43,288 bases of DNA from an uncultured Prevotellaceae bacterium (GCA_946410125.1 CAMJZF010000006.1:1-43288); one strand, 5' to 3'. Positions 1-14,181 are shown, counted from the first letter of the stretch. A program made the numbers and translations. The notes: a model not told the origin generated them from the sequence alone.

Positions 1-17
1 CTTAATTTTATTTTTCA

Positions 18-3824
<3,807 letters not shown>

Positions 3825-3861
3825 TAATTAAAACGTTATCTCTTTTCATTAAATTATTATC

Positions 3862-6800
3862 ATGGCTTTTAAGAAAGACAATAAGATAAGAAGTAACTTC
3901 TCGAAGATTACCATTGGTCTGGCGTCTCCCGACGACATCCTGGGTAACTCTAAAGGTGAGGTGCTCAAGCCCGAGACTATCAACTACCGTACTTATAAGC
4001 CCGAGCGCGACGGCTTGTTCTGCGAGCGCATCTTTGGTCCTGTAAAGGACTATGAGTGCCATTGCGGCAAGTACAAGCGCATCCGCTATCGCAACATCGT
4101 GTGCGACCGTTGCGGTGTTGAAGTCACTGAAAAGAAAGTGCGCCGTGAGCGCAGCGGTCACATCCAGCTTGTAGTGCCTGTGGCACACATCTGGTATTTC
4201 CGCTCGTTGCCCAACAAGATTGGTTACTTGCTGGGACTGCCCACCAAGAAGCTCGACTCGGTTATCTATTATGAGCGTTACATCGTTATCAACCCGGGCA
4301 ATGTGGTTGTTGACGAGCAGGAAGGCACATTCAATGTTGTTCCCGGTATTGCCGAGAGCACCAAGACTCGTGACCAGGCCAGCCGCTTGCAGAAGTATGA
4401 CCTCTTGAGCGAGGAGGAATATCTCGCTATTCAGGAGAAGTTGCCGGAGGGCAACCGCAATCTTGAAGACAGCGACCCCAATAAATTTGTGGCCAAGATG
4501 GGTGCCGAGGCTATTTATGACCTGCTTTCTGAGCTCAACCTCGATAAGCTGTCTAATGAGCTTCGCGACCGTGCCAGCCACGAGACTTCACAGCAACGCA
4601 AGACCGATGCCTTGAAGCGTCGTCAGGTTGTTGAGATGTTCCGTGCCAGCAAGAACATGAACCGTCCTGAGTGGATGATTCTCAAGGTTATTCCCGTCAT
4701 TCCACCCGATTTGCGTCCTCTCGTGCCACTCGATGGCGGCCGTTTCGCTACAAGCGACCTTAACGACCTGTATCGTCGCGTGATTATTCGCAACAACCGC
4801 CTTAAGAGGCTTATTGAGATTAAGGCTCCCGAGGTGATTTTGCGCAACGAGAAGCGCATGCTTCAAGAAGCCGTCGACTCGCTGCTTGACAACTCTCGCA
4901 AGTCGAGTGCCGTTAAGAGCGATGCCAACCGTCCGCTCAAGTCGTTGAGCGACAGCCTCAAGGGTAAGCAAGGACGTTTCCGTCAGAACCTGCTCGGTAA
5001 GCGTGTTGACTATTCGGCACGTTCGGTTATCGTGGTTGGTCCTGAGCTTAAGATGGGCGAGTGCGGTATTCCTAAGGATATGGCTGCCGAGCTTTACAAG
5101 CCTTTCGTTATACGCAAGCTCATTGAGCGCGGTATCGTCAAGACCGTGAAGAGCGCCAAGAAGATTGTTGACCGCAAGGAACCGGTGGTTTGGGATATCC
5201 TTGAAAACGTGATGAAGGGTCATCCCGTGCTCCTGAACCGTGCCCCAACACTGCACCGTCTTGGTATTCAGGCTTTCCAGCCTAAACTCATCGAGGGTAA
5301 GGCAATTCAGCTGCACCCACTGGCATGTACTCCATTTAATGCCGACTTCGATGGTGACCAGATGGCGGTTCACTTGCCACTTGGCAATGAGGCTATTGTC
5401 GAGGCTCAGATGCTCATGCTCATGCCGCACAACATCCTCAACCCTGCCAACGGTGAGCCTATCACCGTGCCTTCGCAGGATATGGTACTTGGTCTGTATT
5501 ACATCACCAAGCTGCGCGAGGGTGCTAAGGGCGAGGGCCTTACATTCTATGGCCCCGAGGAGGCAACTATCGCCTTCAACGAGGGTAAACTTGCGATGAA
5601 TGCCATCATTTCGGTGATGGTCGATGACGTGGATGCCGAGGGCAACCCCATCAAGCACATCGTTAAGGACACCTCGGTGGGACGTATCATCTTCAACAAC
5701 AGCGTTCCAGCCGAGTTGGGATATGTAAATGAAGTTATTTCGAAAAAGTCACTCAAGAAGATTATTACCAAGGTAATTCGCACCTGTGGTGTGCCTCGCA
5801 GTGCCAAGTTCCTCGATGACATCAAGAACCTGGGTTACTACATGGCATTTAAGGGTGGCTTGTCGTTCAACCTTGATGACGTGCTTGTTCCTGCCGAGAA
5901 GCAGAAACTTATCGCCGAGGGCGACGCACAGGTCGAGGAGGTAATGAACAACTACAACATGGGTTTCATTACCAACAACGAGCGCTATAACCAGATTATC
6001 GATATCTGGACACACGTTAACAGTCGTCTTACCGACACGCTGATGAAGCAAATCTCGGCCGACAAGCAGGGCTTCAACTCAGTCTACATGATGCTTGACT
6101 CGGGTGCCCGTGGTTCGCGCGACCAGATTCGTCAGCTTTCAGGTATGCGTGGTCTGATGGCTAAGCCACAGAAGAGTGGTGTAGAAGGTGGTCATCAGAT
6201 TATTGAGAATCCAATTCTCGCCAACTTCAAGGAGGGCCTCTCGGTGCTCGAGTACTTTATCTCGACCCACGGTGCCCGCAAGGGTCTTGCCGATACCGCC
6301 TTGAAGACTGCCGATGCCGGTTATTTGACTCGCCGTCTGGTAGACGTGGCTCACGACGTTATCATCACCGAGGAAGACTGTGGCACTTTGCGTGGCCTCG
6401 TTTGCCGTGAGGTGAAGAACAACGATGACGTGGTAGCTACTCTGGGCGAGCGCATTGTGGGACGTGTTTCGGTTCACGATGTAATCGACCCCACTACCGG
6501 CGAGGTAATCGTTGAATCGGGCGAGGAAATCAGCGATGCCGCTGCCGACCGCATCAACAACTCTCCAATCGAGAGTGTGGAGATTCGTTCGGTCCTTACT
6601 TGCGAGTCGAAGCATGGTGTTTGCGCCAAGTGCTATGGACGCAACCTCGCTAACCACCGCCTTGTTCAAAAGGGTGAGGCAGTGGGCGTGATTGCCGCTC
6701 AGTCGATTGGTGAGCCAGGTACTCAGCTTACTCTGCGTACCTTCCACGTGGGTGGTGTTGCAAGCAACATCGCTGCCGTGAGCAACATGACATCTAAGTA

Positions 6801-8226
6801 TGACGGTCGTCTTGAAATTGAAGAGTTGCGCACCGTTACCGACAAGGACGGTCACGACATCGTGATTGGACGTATGGCCGAGATGCGCATCGTTGATCCT
6901 AACACCAACATGATGCTCACTACTGCCAACATCGTCTACGGTTCGAAGATGTTCTTCAAGCCAGGCGACATGCTCAAGAAGGGTGATGTGATTTGTACAT
7001 GGGACCCATTCAACGCTGTTATCGTCAGCGACGAGGCTGGTCTTATCCGTTACAAGAACCTTATCGAGGGTGTTACATATCGCAACGAGGTTGATGAAAC
7101 CTCTAACAAGAGCGAGATGATTGTCATCGAGTCGAAAGACCACACTCGCATTCCCGAGGCACAGATTTTTGCTGCCGAGGACTACAACAATCCCGATGCT
7201 GCTCCTATCAAGAGCTATTCTTTGCCTGTGGGAGCTCACTTGATGAAGGTAGAAGGCGAGGAAATTACCCGTGGTGAGGTATTCGTTAAGATTCCACGTG
7301 CATCGAGCGGTGGTGCCGGCGATATTACCGGTGGTCTGCCACGTGTTACCGAGCTCTTCGAGGCTCGCAACCCATCCAATCCAGCTATCGTAAGCGAGAT
7401 TGACGGTGTTGTAACATTTGGTAGAGTTAAGCGTGGTAACCGCGAGATTGTTGTCACCAGCAAGAATGGTGAGCAAAAGAAGTATCTCGTGCCCATGTCG
7501 AAGCAGATTCTCGTGCTTGAGAACGACTCGGTGCGTGCCGGTACTCCACTTTCCGACGGTGCCGTTACTCCAGCCGACATCCTGCGCATCAAGGGCCCGA
7601 CTGCCGTTCAGGACTACATCGTTAACGAGGTTCAGGACGTATATCGCCTGCAGGGTGTGAAAATCAACGACAAGCACTTCGAGGTTATCGTTCGCCAGAT
7701 GATGCGCAAGGTTAACATCATCGATCCAGGAGATACCAACTTCCTCGAGCAGCAGGTTGTTGACAAGCGCGACTTTATGGACGAGAACGACCGCATCTGG
7801 GGCAAGAAGATTGTCATCGACTGTGGCGATGCTCTCGACATCGACAAGGGACAAATGATTACTACACGCAAGCTCCGCGACATCAACTCAATGCTTAAGC
7901 GCAAAGCCTTGCGCGAAGTTAAGGTTCGTGATGCCGTGCCAGCTACCAGTGAGCAGATTCTGCAGGGTATCACCCGCGCCGCATTGCAGACCAAGAGCTT
8001 TATCTCGGCAGCATCCTTCCAGGAGACTACCAAGGTGCTCAACGAGGCTGCTATCAGCGGTAAGGTCGATTACCTCGAGGGCATGAAGGAGAACGTTATT
8101 TGCGGTCACCTCATTCCTGCCGGTACTGGTTTGCGCGAATACCAGACCCTTATCGTGGGTAACAAGGACGACTTTGACCGTGCATCCGTTATCAAGGATG
8201 CCGAGGTTGTAGACCAACTTAAGTAA
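3862..8226 (+). CDS. rpoC: DNA-directed RNA polymerase subunit beta'
   Basis: This is the beta prime subunit of RNA polymerase and carries the catalytic magnesium site. The active-site motif [12 protein letters not shown] starts at residue 493, with the three metal-binding aspartates at 495, 497 and 499. The N-terminal zinc site is C66, C68, C81 and C84. The second zinc site is C840, C914, C921 and C924 ([13 protein letters not shown]). The length of 1454 residues is normal for Bacteroidales. It is cotranscribed with rpoB and followed by a clear intrinsic terminator. Long antisense reading frames opposite it are codon-bias shadows. Confidence 0.99.
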   Translation: MAFKKDNKIRSNFSKITIGLASPDDILGNSKGEVLKPETINYRTYKPERDGLFCERIFGPVKDYECHCGKYKRIRYRNIVCDRCGVEVTEKKVRRERSGHIQLVVPVAHIWYFRSLPNKIGYLLGLPTKKLDSVIYYERYIVINPGNVVVDEQEGTFNVVPGIAESTKTRDQASRLQKYDLLSEEEYLAIQEKLPEGNRNLEDSDPNKFVAKMGAEAIYDLLSELNLDKLSNELRDRASHETSQQRKTDALKRRQVVEMFRASKNMNRPEWMILKVIPVIPPDLRPLVPLDGGRFATSDLNDLYRRVIIRNNRLKRLIEIKAPEVILRNEKRMLQEAVDSLLDNSRKSSAVKSDANRPLKSLSDSLKGKQGRFRQNLLGKRVDYSARSVIVVGPELKMGECGIPKDMAAELYKPFVIRKLIERGIVKTVKSAKKIVDRKEPVVWDILENVMKGHPVLLNRAPTLHRLGIQAFQPKLIEGKAIQLHPLACTPFNADFDGDQMAVHLPLGNEAIVEAQMLMLMPHNILNPANGEPITVPSQDMVLGLYYITKLREGAKGEGLTFYGPEEATIAFNEGKLAMNAIISVMVDDVDAEGNPIKHIVKDTSVGRIIFNNSVPAELGYVNEVISKKSLKKIITKVIRTCGVPRSAKFLDDIKNLGYYMAFKGGLSFNLDDVLVPAEKQKLIAEGDAQVEEVMNNYNMGFITNNERYNQIIDIWTHVNSRLTDTLMKQISADKQGFNSVYMMLDSGARGSRDQIRQLSGMRGLMAKPQKSGVEGGHQIIENPILANFKEGLSVLEYFISTHGARKGLADTALKTADAGYLTRRLVDVAHDVIITEEDCGTLRGLVCREVKNNDDVVATLGERIVGRVSVHDVIDPTTGEVIVESGEEISDAAADRINNSPIESVEIRSVLTCESKHGVCAKCYGRNLANHRLVQKGEAVGVIAAQSIGEPGTQLTLRTFHVGGVASNIAAVSNMTSKYDGRLEIEELRTVTDKDGHDIVIGRMAEMRIVDPNTNMMLTTANIVYGSKMFFKPGDMLKKGDVICTWDPFNAVIVSDEAGLIRYKNLIEGVTYRNEVDETSNKSEMIVIESKDHTRIPEAQIFAAEDYNNPDAAPIKSYSLPVGAHLMKVEGEEITRGEVFVKIPRASSGGAGDITGGLPRVTELFEARNPSNPAIVSEIDGVVTFGRVKRGNREIVVTSKNGEQKKYLVPMSKQILVLENDSVRAGTPLSDGAVTPADILRIKGPTAVQDYIVNEVQDVYRLQGVKINDKHFEVIVRQMMRKVNIIDPGDTNFLEQQVVDKRDFMDENDRIWGKKIVIDCGDALDIDKGQMITTRKLRDINSMLKRKALREVKVRDAVPATSEQILQGITRAALQTKSFISAASFQETTKVLNEAAISGKVDYLEGMKENVICGHLIPAGTGLREYQTLIVGNKDDFDRASVIKDAEVVDQLK

Positions 8227-8303
8227 TCCTCTTTCTGGTCAAGCGGCCGAAACGAAAAAAAAGATTCTCATCAAAAGAGAAATTTTTGTTTTCATTATTG
8301 TTG

Positions 8304-8345
8304 AAACTCTGGAACAGCCGAAGGGCAGTTTCAGAGTTTTTTTAA
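8304..8345 (+). terminator. Intrinsic terminator after rpoC
   Basis: A 12-bp near-perfect stem (8304-8315 with 8328-8339, one G/A difference) closes a 12-nt loop and runs into seven T residues. It lies 78 bp after the rpoC stop and should end the rpoBC transcript before the B12 locus. Confidence 0.9.
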
Positions 8346-8397
8346 TCCAAATCGGTCATTGTGACATTCTGTCCTCTAATGACCCGATTCGGGTTTA
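8341..8397. repeat. Short palindromic repeat (minimal copy of the 19.8-kb element)
   Basis: Inverted arms at 8347-8360 (CCAAATCGGTCATT) and 8378-8392 (AATGACCCGATTCGG) flank only 17 bp. The core AATCGGTCATT is the same as in the terminal arms of the larger palindromic element near 19.76-19.94 kb. TTTA occurs on both sides (8341-8344 and 8394-8397) and might be a target duplication, but that is weak in this T-rich sequence. The repeat directly abuts the rpoC terminator. Confidence 0.65.
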
Positions 8398-8429
8398 TGT
8401 GAAAATCAAGACATTTCTTGAAATAATCT

Positions 8430-8460
8430 TTTGATAATGAATGAAAAAATATTACCTTTG
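8430..8460 (+). promoter_or_regulatory. Bacteroidota-type promoter of the B12 locus
   Basis: TTTG at 8430-8433 and TACCTTTG at 8453-8460 match the Bacteroidota -33 (TTTG) and -7 (TAnnTTTG) elements with a 19-bp spacer. Transcription would start a few bases before the riboswitch aptamer. It is among the best-formed promoters in the window. Confidence 0.75.
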
Positions 8461-8463
8461 CAG

Positions 8464-8650
8464 CGCATTTTTGGTGCTGTGAGGCAAAACCTTACGGTTA
8501 AAAGGGAACCGGGTTAGAATCCTGGACAGACCACGCTGCTGTATTTCCCGCTACCAAGTTGCAGCACACTCTGTGCTATATCGTCACTGTCGATGAAGAC
8601 GGGAAGGCGGTGCTGCAATGGGATAAGTCAGAAAACCTGCCATAATGCAT
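8464..8650 (+). promoter_or_regulatory. Cobalamin riboswitch
   Basis: The leader carries the expected cobalamin-aptamer landmarks in order: the GGTGC entry, the GGGAACCGGGTTAGAATCC region, ACCACGCTGCTGTA with TTCCCGC, GACGGGAAGGCGGTGCTGC, and the B12 box AAGTCAGAAAACCTGCC at 8625-8641. A 12-bp perfect palindrome (8642-8653) follows the box. The receptor start codon is 43 bp beyond the box, and no T-tract terminator is visible in between. Control by masking translation initiation of the receptor mRNA when B12 is bound is therefore more likely than attenuation. The riboswitch identifies the cargo of the downstream receptor as a corrinoid. Confidence 0.95.
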
Positions 8651-8684
8651 TATAGTTTTAACTGACTAACGGGGTAAAAGAGTT

Positions 8685-10745
8685 ATGTTAAAGAGATTTA
8701 CCATGACATTGCTGGCTTTGGTTGCTTGCTCCCTGGGCTCTTGGGCTCAAGGCAATAACTCGTTGTCTCAAGTTAACGACATCGACACCATGCAGTACTT
8801 GCAGAATGTGGTAGTCTATGGCAACAAGCCTTATGGCAACGTTATCCCGTCGCAAATGCTCAAAGGGAAGCAGCTTGAACGCCTCAACAGCCACTCGGTG
8901 GCCGATGCCGTGAGATATTTTGCCGGAGTCCAGCTCAAGGACTATGGCGGCGTGGGGGGCATCAAGACCGTTGACATGCGCTCGATGGGAACTAACCACA
9001 TGGGGGTGTTTTATGATGGCATTCAGCTTGGCAATGCGCAGAACGGACAGATTGACCTGGGGCGTTTCTCGCTCGACAATGTTGAGGAAATAGCTCTATA
9101 TAATGGGCAAAAAAGCGAGATTTTCCAGCCGGCACGCGATTATGGCTCGGCAGGAAGCATTTATCTGCGCACCAAGAGACCCAAGTTCGTCGGTGACAAG
9201 CGCGACAACCTTAATGTGACGATGCGCACGGGCTCTTTTGGGCTCGCCAATCCTAGCGTGCGATGGGAGCACAAGTTCAGCCGCACTCTCACCATGTCGC
9301 TTAATGCCGAGTATACCTATGCCACTGGTCAGTATCACTTCCGTTACCGCAAGGTTTTTAGCGATGGGGTAGTGGCGTGGGACACCACAGCTGTGCGCAA
9401 GAATGGTGACGTGAAGGCCTTTCGTGCCGAAGGTGCCATTTTTGGCACCATCAACGACGGTAAGTGGAACGCTAAGTTCTACTACTACGATAGCGAGCGT
9501 GGCATCCCTGGTGCCATTGTCAATAATGTGTGGATGAGTTCTCAGCGACAATGGGACCGCAACTTCTTTGCACAGGGGAGCTGGCAACAACGCATTAGCG
9601 ACCGTTTTGAGATGATGCTCAATGCCAAGTATGCGCGCGACTACATGCGCTACCTTAATCCCGATACCACACTAATGTATCTTGACAACAAGTTCTGGCA
9701 AGACGAGATATATGTCTCTACTGCCAACAAATATACCATCATGACCGACTGGGACGTGAATGTGAGTGTTGACTACAAGTGGAACTATCTGAATTCCAAT
9801 CTGTCAAACTTTGCTTATCCCACTCGTCACACACTACTGGCGGCTATTGCCACTGCCCGCACCTGGCGTGGGCTTAAAATGCAGGCGAGCCTGTTGTTTA
9901 CCCATGTCAATGACCGCTACACTTCTCGCTCGGCAGGTGTTGTCGTGCTCAAGCACAACAAGCGTCTCGACAAGTTTACTCCTGCTGTATTCCTCAGCTA
10001 TCAGCCGTGGCAGGAACATGACTTGACTTTCAGGGCATTTTTCAAGCGCATTTTCAGGATGCCCACTTTCAACGACCTGTTTTATACCGATATAGGCAAT
10101 GCCGGACTAAAGCCCGAATATGCCACCCAGTGGAATGTGGGAGCTCTTTATCAGCGATATAGCGAGGAAGGCGTTTTCAGTGGCTTTAAGGTGAGTGCCG
10201 ATGCCTACTATAATATCGTTGATGACAAGATTATCGCAATTCCCAAGGGCACAGGACAATATCGCTGGATGATGATGAACATTGGCAAGGTTAAGATTCG
10301 CGGTGTCGATGTCACGGCGCGATTGGCATTCCGTCTGCCTCATGACCTTGTGCTTGAGGGCGGTGTGAATTACACCTATCAGCGGGCTCAAGATTATACT
10401 AATCCCAACGATAACTTTGACGGAGGCACTTACAAGGGGCAGATAGCCTATATACCTTGGCACAGCGGTAGCGCAACTGTGCATCTTGCATGGCGCAACC
10501 TTGACGTGAACTACAGCTGCATCTATGTGGGCGAGCGTTATCACACCAGTGCCAACATCCTTGCCAATCACGAGCAGCCGTGGTACACTCATGACCTTAG
10601 TGCCAGCTATCTTCTCCATTTCAGCAGGTCGTCACTCAAGGTAACTGCCGAGGTCAACAACCTGTTTAATCAGCAATATGACGTAATACAAAACTACCCC
10701 ATGCCAGGGCGTAATTATCGATTGATATTGAAGTTTGATATATGA
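8685..10745 (+). CDS. btuB: TonB-dependent corrinoid receptor, BtuB type
   Basis: This is an outer-membrane TonB-dependent receptor that should import vitamin B12 and related corrinoids. The 686-residue chain has a signal peptide ending near SLGSWAQ (residue 21) and a short TonB-box-like segment around NVVVYGNK. A plug domain covers about residues 45-165, with MRSMGTNHMGVFYDGI and an ending in GSAGSIYLRTKRP. A long 22-strand barrel ends in YRLILKFDI. The cargo assignment rests on the cobalamin riboswitch directly upstream. Its stop overlaps the next start by 4 nt (ATGA), which implies translational coupling. No inner-membrane btuFCD genes are in the window. Confidence 0.92.
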   Translation: MLKRFTMTLLALVACSLGSWAQGNNSLSQVNDIDTMQYLQNVVVYGNKPYGNVIPSQMLKGKQLERLNSHSVADAVRYFAGVQLKDYGGVGGIKTVDMRSMGTNHMGVFYDGIQLGNAQNGQIDLGRFSLDNVEEIALYNGQKSEIFQPARDYGSAGSIYLRTKRPKFVGDKRDNLNVTMRTGSFGLANPSVRWEHKFSRTLTMSLNAEYTYATGQYHFRYRKVFSDGVVAWDTTAVRKNGDVKAFRAEGAIFGTINDGKWNAKFYYYDSERGIPGAIVNNVWMSSQRQWDRNFFAQGSWQQRISDRFEMMLNAKYARDYMRYLNPDTTLMYLDNKFWQDEIYVSTANKYTIMTDWDVNVSVDYKWNYLNSNLSNFAYPTRHTLLAAIATARTWRGLKMQASLLFTHVNDRYTSRSAGVVVLKHNKRLDKFTPAVFLSYQPWQEHDLTFRAFFKRIFRMPTFNDLFYTDIGNAGLKPEYATQWNVGALYQRYSEEGVFSGFKVSADAYYNIVDDKIIAIPKGTGQYRWMMMNIGKVKIRGVDVTARLAFRLPHDLVLEGGVNYTYQRAQDYTNPNDNFDGGTYKGQIAYIPWHSGSATVHLAWRNLDVNYSCIYVGERYHTSANILANHEQPWYTHDLSASYLLHFSRSSLKVTAEVNNLFNQQYDVIQNYPMPGRNYRLILKFDI

Positions 10746-11908
10746 GAATTAAGTTATCCATATTATTGATACAATTGCTGCTCACTGCGCTCATGTTGAC
10801 CGTTGCATCGTGCCGGGAGGAGGTGACTATCTTTGTACCTGAAGAAGTTGAGGTCACTACTCCTCAGTTCTCCTCGCTTTTGGGTTTCTTTGTGCTCAAC
10901 GAGGGAAATATGGGCAGCAACAAAACCACTCTTGACTATTATAACTTCAGGACGGGGCGATACAGCCGCAATGTGTTTGCTTCGGCCAATCCCACCGTGC
11001 CCAAGGAAATGGGTGATGTGGGCAACGACCTGGGCATCTACGGCAGCAAGCTCTATGCTGTGATTAACTGCTCCAACAAGGTGGATGTAATGGACAAGAT
11101 GAGCGTGAAGAAGATAGGGCAAATCAACATTCCCAATTGCCGGTTCATAAAGTTCTATGGCGGCTATGCCTATGTTACCAGCTATGCCGGTCCAATCGAG
11201 ATTTCGGAGGAGTATAGGCAGCATGGATATGTCGCTAAGGTTGATACCGCCACTCTTGAGGTAGTTGACACCTGTGTGGTGGGCTTTCAGCCCGATGAAC
11301 TCGATATTGTCAATGGCAAGATTTATGTTGCTAACTCAGGCGGATATATGGTGCCTAACTACGAAAACACTGTTTCGGTGATTGACATCGACACCTTCAG
11401 TGAGGAGAGGCGCATTGACATTGCCATTAATCTGCAATGTTGCCGTGCCGACCGCAATGGCATGCTGTGGATTTCATCGAGAGGCGACTACTATGACACC
11501 TCCAGCAAGCTCTATGCCTACGACACCCGGCATCAACGCTTGGCAAAGGTCTTTGACAGGAGTGTGAGCAGCATGTGGCTTGATGGCGATTCGCTTTATG
11601 TTATAGGTTCGCAATTCAGTTATGTGACAATGAAGACCGAGGTCTCGTTTGGCATTATCAACGTTAACACCATGGAACTGGTATCAACCAATTTTATCAC
11701 CGATGGCACTGATGCTTCAATCGAGATGGCTTACAGCGTGGCAGTAAATCCCATCACCAAGGAAATTTATGTTGCCGATGCCAAGGATTATGTGTCGCCA
11801 GGTAGGCTTTATTGCTTCAGCCCCCAGGGTGTTAGGCTGTGGGATGTGCGCACCGGTGACATACCGGCGCATTTCGCCTTCCTCGGTGAGAATATTAATG
11901 AGAAATAA
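10742..11908 (+). CDS. Surface beta-propeller lipoprotein, BtuG-like (YncE/DUF5074 type)
   Basis: The 388-residue product has a lipoprotein signal with a lipobox VASC, so C24 would be the acylated residue. The rest reads as repeated propeller blades of the YncE/DUF5074 kind (for example LGIYGSKLYAVINCSNKVDV and GKIYVANSGGYMVPN). In Bacteroides, the propeller lipoprotein BtuG sits on the BtuB barrel and captures B12. The same gene order, 4-nt overlap with the receptor and riboswitch control make this its likely counterpart. The propeller fold and lipobox are visible. B12 binding is inferred from context, since propellers of this family also occur with other receptors. Confidence 0.82.
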   Translation: MRIKLSILLIQLLLTALMLTVASCREEVTIFVPEEVEVTTPQFSSLLGFFVLNEGNMGSNKTTLDYYNFRTGRYSRNVFASANPTVPKEMGDVGNDLGIYGSKLYAVINCSNKVDVMDKMSVKKIGQINIPNCRFIKFYGGYAYVTSYAGPIEISEEYRQHGYVAKVDTATLEVVDTCVVGFQPDELDIVNGKIYVANSGGYMVPNYENTVSVIDIDTFSEERRIDIAINLQCCRADRNGMLWISSRGDYYDTSSKLYAYDTRHQRLAKVFDRSVSSMWLDGDSLYVIGSQFSYVTMKTEVSFGIINVNTMELVSTNFITDGTDASIEMAYSVAVNPITKEIYVADAKDYVSPGRLYCFSPQGVRLWDVRTGDIPAHFAFLGENINEK

Positions 11909-11923
11909 AACAAGAGCTGAAAA

Positions 11924-13144
11924 ATGAAACATATAATATTATCATTGCTGGCTGTTGTGGCTGTTGTGACTCAGGCTCAAAACATGCCTTTTGTCACTAA
12001 GGTCTATGATTTCTTGCCTGCACCAGGGCAGTTTGTGAATATGTCGCCAAAGTTTAACGACGGTGACACCAAGGATGTCATTCTTGAACGTGTTGCCGAA
12101 AAGATTTGTGGCAAGATAGAAATTGAAGAGAATGAGCTGCCCGACGGAACCATTGTCAACGACACTATAATCACTGTGAGCGCCGGCTATGTGAGTTTGG
12201 GCTCCTATGGCGGCTATGTGGTGTTTGGATTTGACCACCCGGTGGTTAATGTCAAGGGAGAATATGACATGCAGATTTTTGGCAATGCCACGCAGTCCGA
12301 TCAGCGTCCCGTGCTTGGCGGCTCAAGTGAGCCGGGCATCGTTATGGTGAGCCGTGACGTGAATGGTAACGGCGTGCCCGACGACCCGTGGTATGAACTT
12401 GCCGGCAGCGAGTACAATCACCCCAAGACCCAGAAACACTTCACAATTACCTATTACAAGCCCGACGACAGCCAGTTTGGACCCTTGGGACCAATGCAGT
12501 ATCACGACCAGTACATTCGCTGGACAAGCAACAGCGTTGACAGCATTCAGGAAGGATACATACGCAAGAACAGCTTCCATGCTCAGAGCTATTGGCCTCA
12601 GTGGACCGAGGGCAATACATTGACCTTTGAAGGCACCAAGCTGCGTTGCAATGCCCAGAATTTCTCGGCTACCGCCAACGACTGGCACCAGTACTTCTTT
12701 GGCTGGGGATATGTCGACAACCGTCCTGATGATTGGTATGGATATAAGCAAAATGCTACAAACATTGCCCCCGAAGAGTTGAATAAAGGTTTCAAGATTG
12801 ACTGGGCAGTTGATGACGAAGGCAATCCCGTGGAACTGAAGCAAATCGACTTTGTAAAGGTTTACAATGCCATGTTGCAGGACTGCGGCTGGCTTGGCGA
12901 GACCTCGACCGAGGTGGCTGGAGCCATCGACCTTCACTCCGATGCGGTTGCCGAGCCCGATGACGTTGTGGGCGATGTCAACGGTGACGGATTTGTTACC
13001 AGCGCCGATGTCACTGCCATCTATGATGTGCTGCTTGGCATCGACAACACGTTTGCAGGCACAGCCGACGTGAATTGCGACGGGTTCGTTACCAGTGCCG
13101 ATGTCACGGCAGTTTATGACCTGCTTTTAGGGACCGTTAATTGA
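11924..13144 (+). CDS. Secreted B12-locus protein with C-terminal dockerin-like repeats
   Basis: The 406-residue protein has a signal peptide cut near VVTQAQ (residue 19) and no lipobox. The body (about 20-330) resembles the uncharacterised cell-surface proteins often found beside BtuG-like propellers in Bacteroidales. Recognisable stretches are GYVVFGFDHPVVNVKGEYD, DVNGNGVPDDPWYELAGSEY and DFVKVYNAMLQDCGWLGETS. The C-terminus holds two EF-hand-like dockerin repeats starting at D351 and D382, 31 residues apart, each DVNxDGFVTSADVTAxYDxLLG. Calcium ligands are expected at D1, N3, D5 and D12 of each loop. It lies 15 bp after the propeller gene in the same operon. Its function is unknown, and a surface partner in corrinoid capture is inferred. 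Confidence 0.8.
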   Translation: MKHIILSLLAVVAVVTQAQNMPFVTKVYDFLPAPGQFVNMSPKFNDGDTKDVILERVAEKICGKIEIEENELPDGTIVNDTIITVSAGYVSLGSYGGYVVFGFDHPVVNVKGEYDMQIFGNATQSDQRPVLGGSSEPGIVMVSRDVNGNGVPDDPWYELAGSEYNHPKTQKHFTITYYKPDDSQFGPLGPMQYHDQYIRWTSNSVDSIQEGYIRKNSFHAQSYWPQWTEGNTLTFEGTKLRCNAQNFSATANDWHQYFFGWGYVDNRPDDWYGYKQNATNIAPEELNKGFKIDWAVDDEGNPVELKQIDFVKVYNAMLQDCGWLGETSTEVAGAIDLHSDAVAEPDDVVGDVNGDGFVTSADVTAIYDVLLGIDNTFAGTADVNCDGFVTSADVTAVYDLLLGTVN

Positions 13145-13198
13145 TAGTTTAAAAAATTAGAAATACTATAATTTATTCATTATTAAAACAGTTTTTTT

Positions 13199-14179
13199 AT
13201 GAAGAAAATTTTTACTCTTACAGCAATTGCCCTGATGGCTTCTACTGCCTGGGCCGATGTAATTACTCTTGACTTGAACAAGCCCATGAACCCTGCTTCG
13301 TTGGAATATAACGACAATGGGATATGGACTGGCTGTTACAATGATGTGGATTACACATGGTTGGAATTTGGTGATGCCGCTAACGGCGAGTTCATGCTCT
13401 CGCACCTCATCGATGGCGAGGGCGCCTCTTGGGGTGGATATTATTGGGATGGCTTTTGCCCTGCCAAGGGTGGCGACCAGACCGATTATGGTGTAGCCGG
13501 CTCGGGTGGCTCTTGGACTGCCAACTATGGTGGATGCATGGCTGGTGGCGGCTGTGTGATCAATGAGGATGGCACGGTGACTGCCGACCCTGCTCAGCCT
13601 TACCTCGTGGCTTATTACAGCTCTTGGGCTAGTGCAGGACCTTCTAATCAAGTGATGTTTGTCAACAAAGACGGTAATACCACTTTCAAGCCCGTGGGCG
13701 TGTATGTTTGCAATCATCCTTGGCCTTATTATGGTTGCGTTCATGGCGATGGTTCGGCTCGTGCCTTTGCCGAGGGTGACTACTTCGAACTCAAAGCTGT
13801 TGGTGTAGATGCCGATGGTAATGAAAAGAGCACCAGCATCAATCTTATTGAGTTTACTAATGGTGAGCTTCAGGCACTTAACGACTGGACATTCTTTGAC
13901 CTTTCGAGTCTGGGCGAGGTAAAGTCGGTTTATTTTACTTTGAATTCTACCGATGTTGGCGACTATGGCATGAACACCGCTACTTACTTCTGCATGGACA
14001 AGTTTCAGGTTGATGATACTCCAACCGCTATTGAGAATGTCAATGCCTCCAAGACTGTTGCTGGCGTGAAGTATGTGAACCTCGCGGGCGTGGAGAGCGC
14101 AACCCCATTCCAGGGCGTGAGCATCAAGGTCACTACTTACAGCGACGGCACTCGTTCAACATCTAAGGTGGTAAAGTAA
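13199..14179 (+). CDS. DUF4465 secreted protein with T9SS-like C-terminal tail
   Basis: The 326-residue product has a signal peptide (MKKIFTLTAIALMASTAWA). A DUF4465 domain covers about residues 20-275, rich in Trp, Gly and Tyr (SWGGYYWDGFC, YGVAGSGGSW, FKPVGVYVCNHPWPYYG). The last 40 residues (YVNLAGVESATPFQGVSIKV to the terminal KVVK) look like the short T9SS-type sorting tails common in Prevotella and Muribaculaceae. It is the last gene of the riboswitch-led operon, 54 bp after the previous gene. DUF4465 genes recur near corrinoid receptors in Bacteroidales. A B12-binding role comparable to BtuH of Bacteroides is possible, but I cannot confirm homology by eye. Confidence 0.8.
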   Translation: MKKIFTLTAIALMASTAWADVITLDLNKPMNPASLEYNDNGIWTGCYNDVDYTWLEFGDAANGEFMLSHLIDGEGASWGGYYWDGFCPAKGGDQTDYGVAGSGGSWTANYGGCMAGGGCVINEDGTVTADPAQPYLVAYYSSWASAGPSNQVMFVNKDGNTTFKPVGVYVCNHPWPYYGCVHGDGSARAFAEGDYFELKAVGVDADGNEKSTSINLIEFTNGELQALNDWTFFDLSSLGEVKSVYFTLNSTDVGDYGMNTATYFCMDKFQVDDTPTAIENVNASKTVAGVKYVNLAGVESATPFQGVSIKVTTYSDGTRSTSKVVK

Positions 14180-14181
14180 TT

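Noticed and set aside
6139-7854. 571-codon open frame antisense to rpoC
   Set aside because: Same reason as for rpoB; long antisense frames arise from GC-biased third positions.
8464-8650. tRNA-like GGTTAGAATCC segment
   Set aside because: It belongs to the cobalamin riboswitch core; no acceptor stem or anticodon arm surrounds it.
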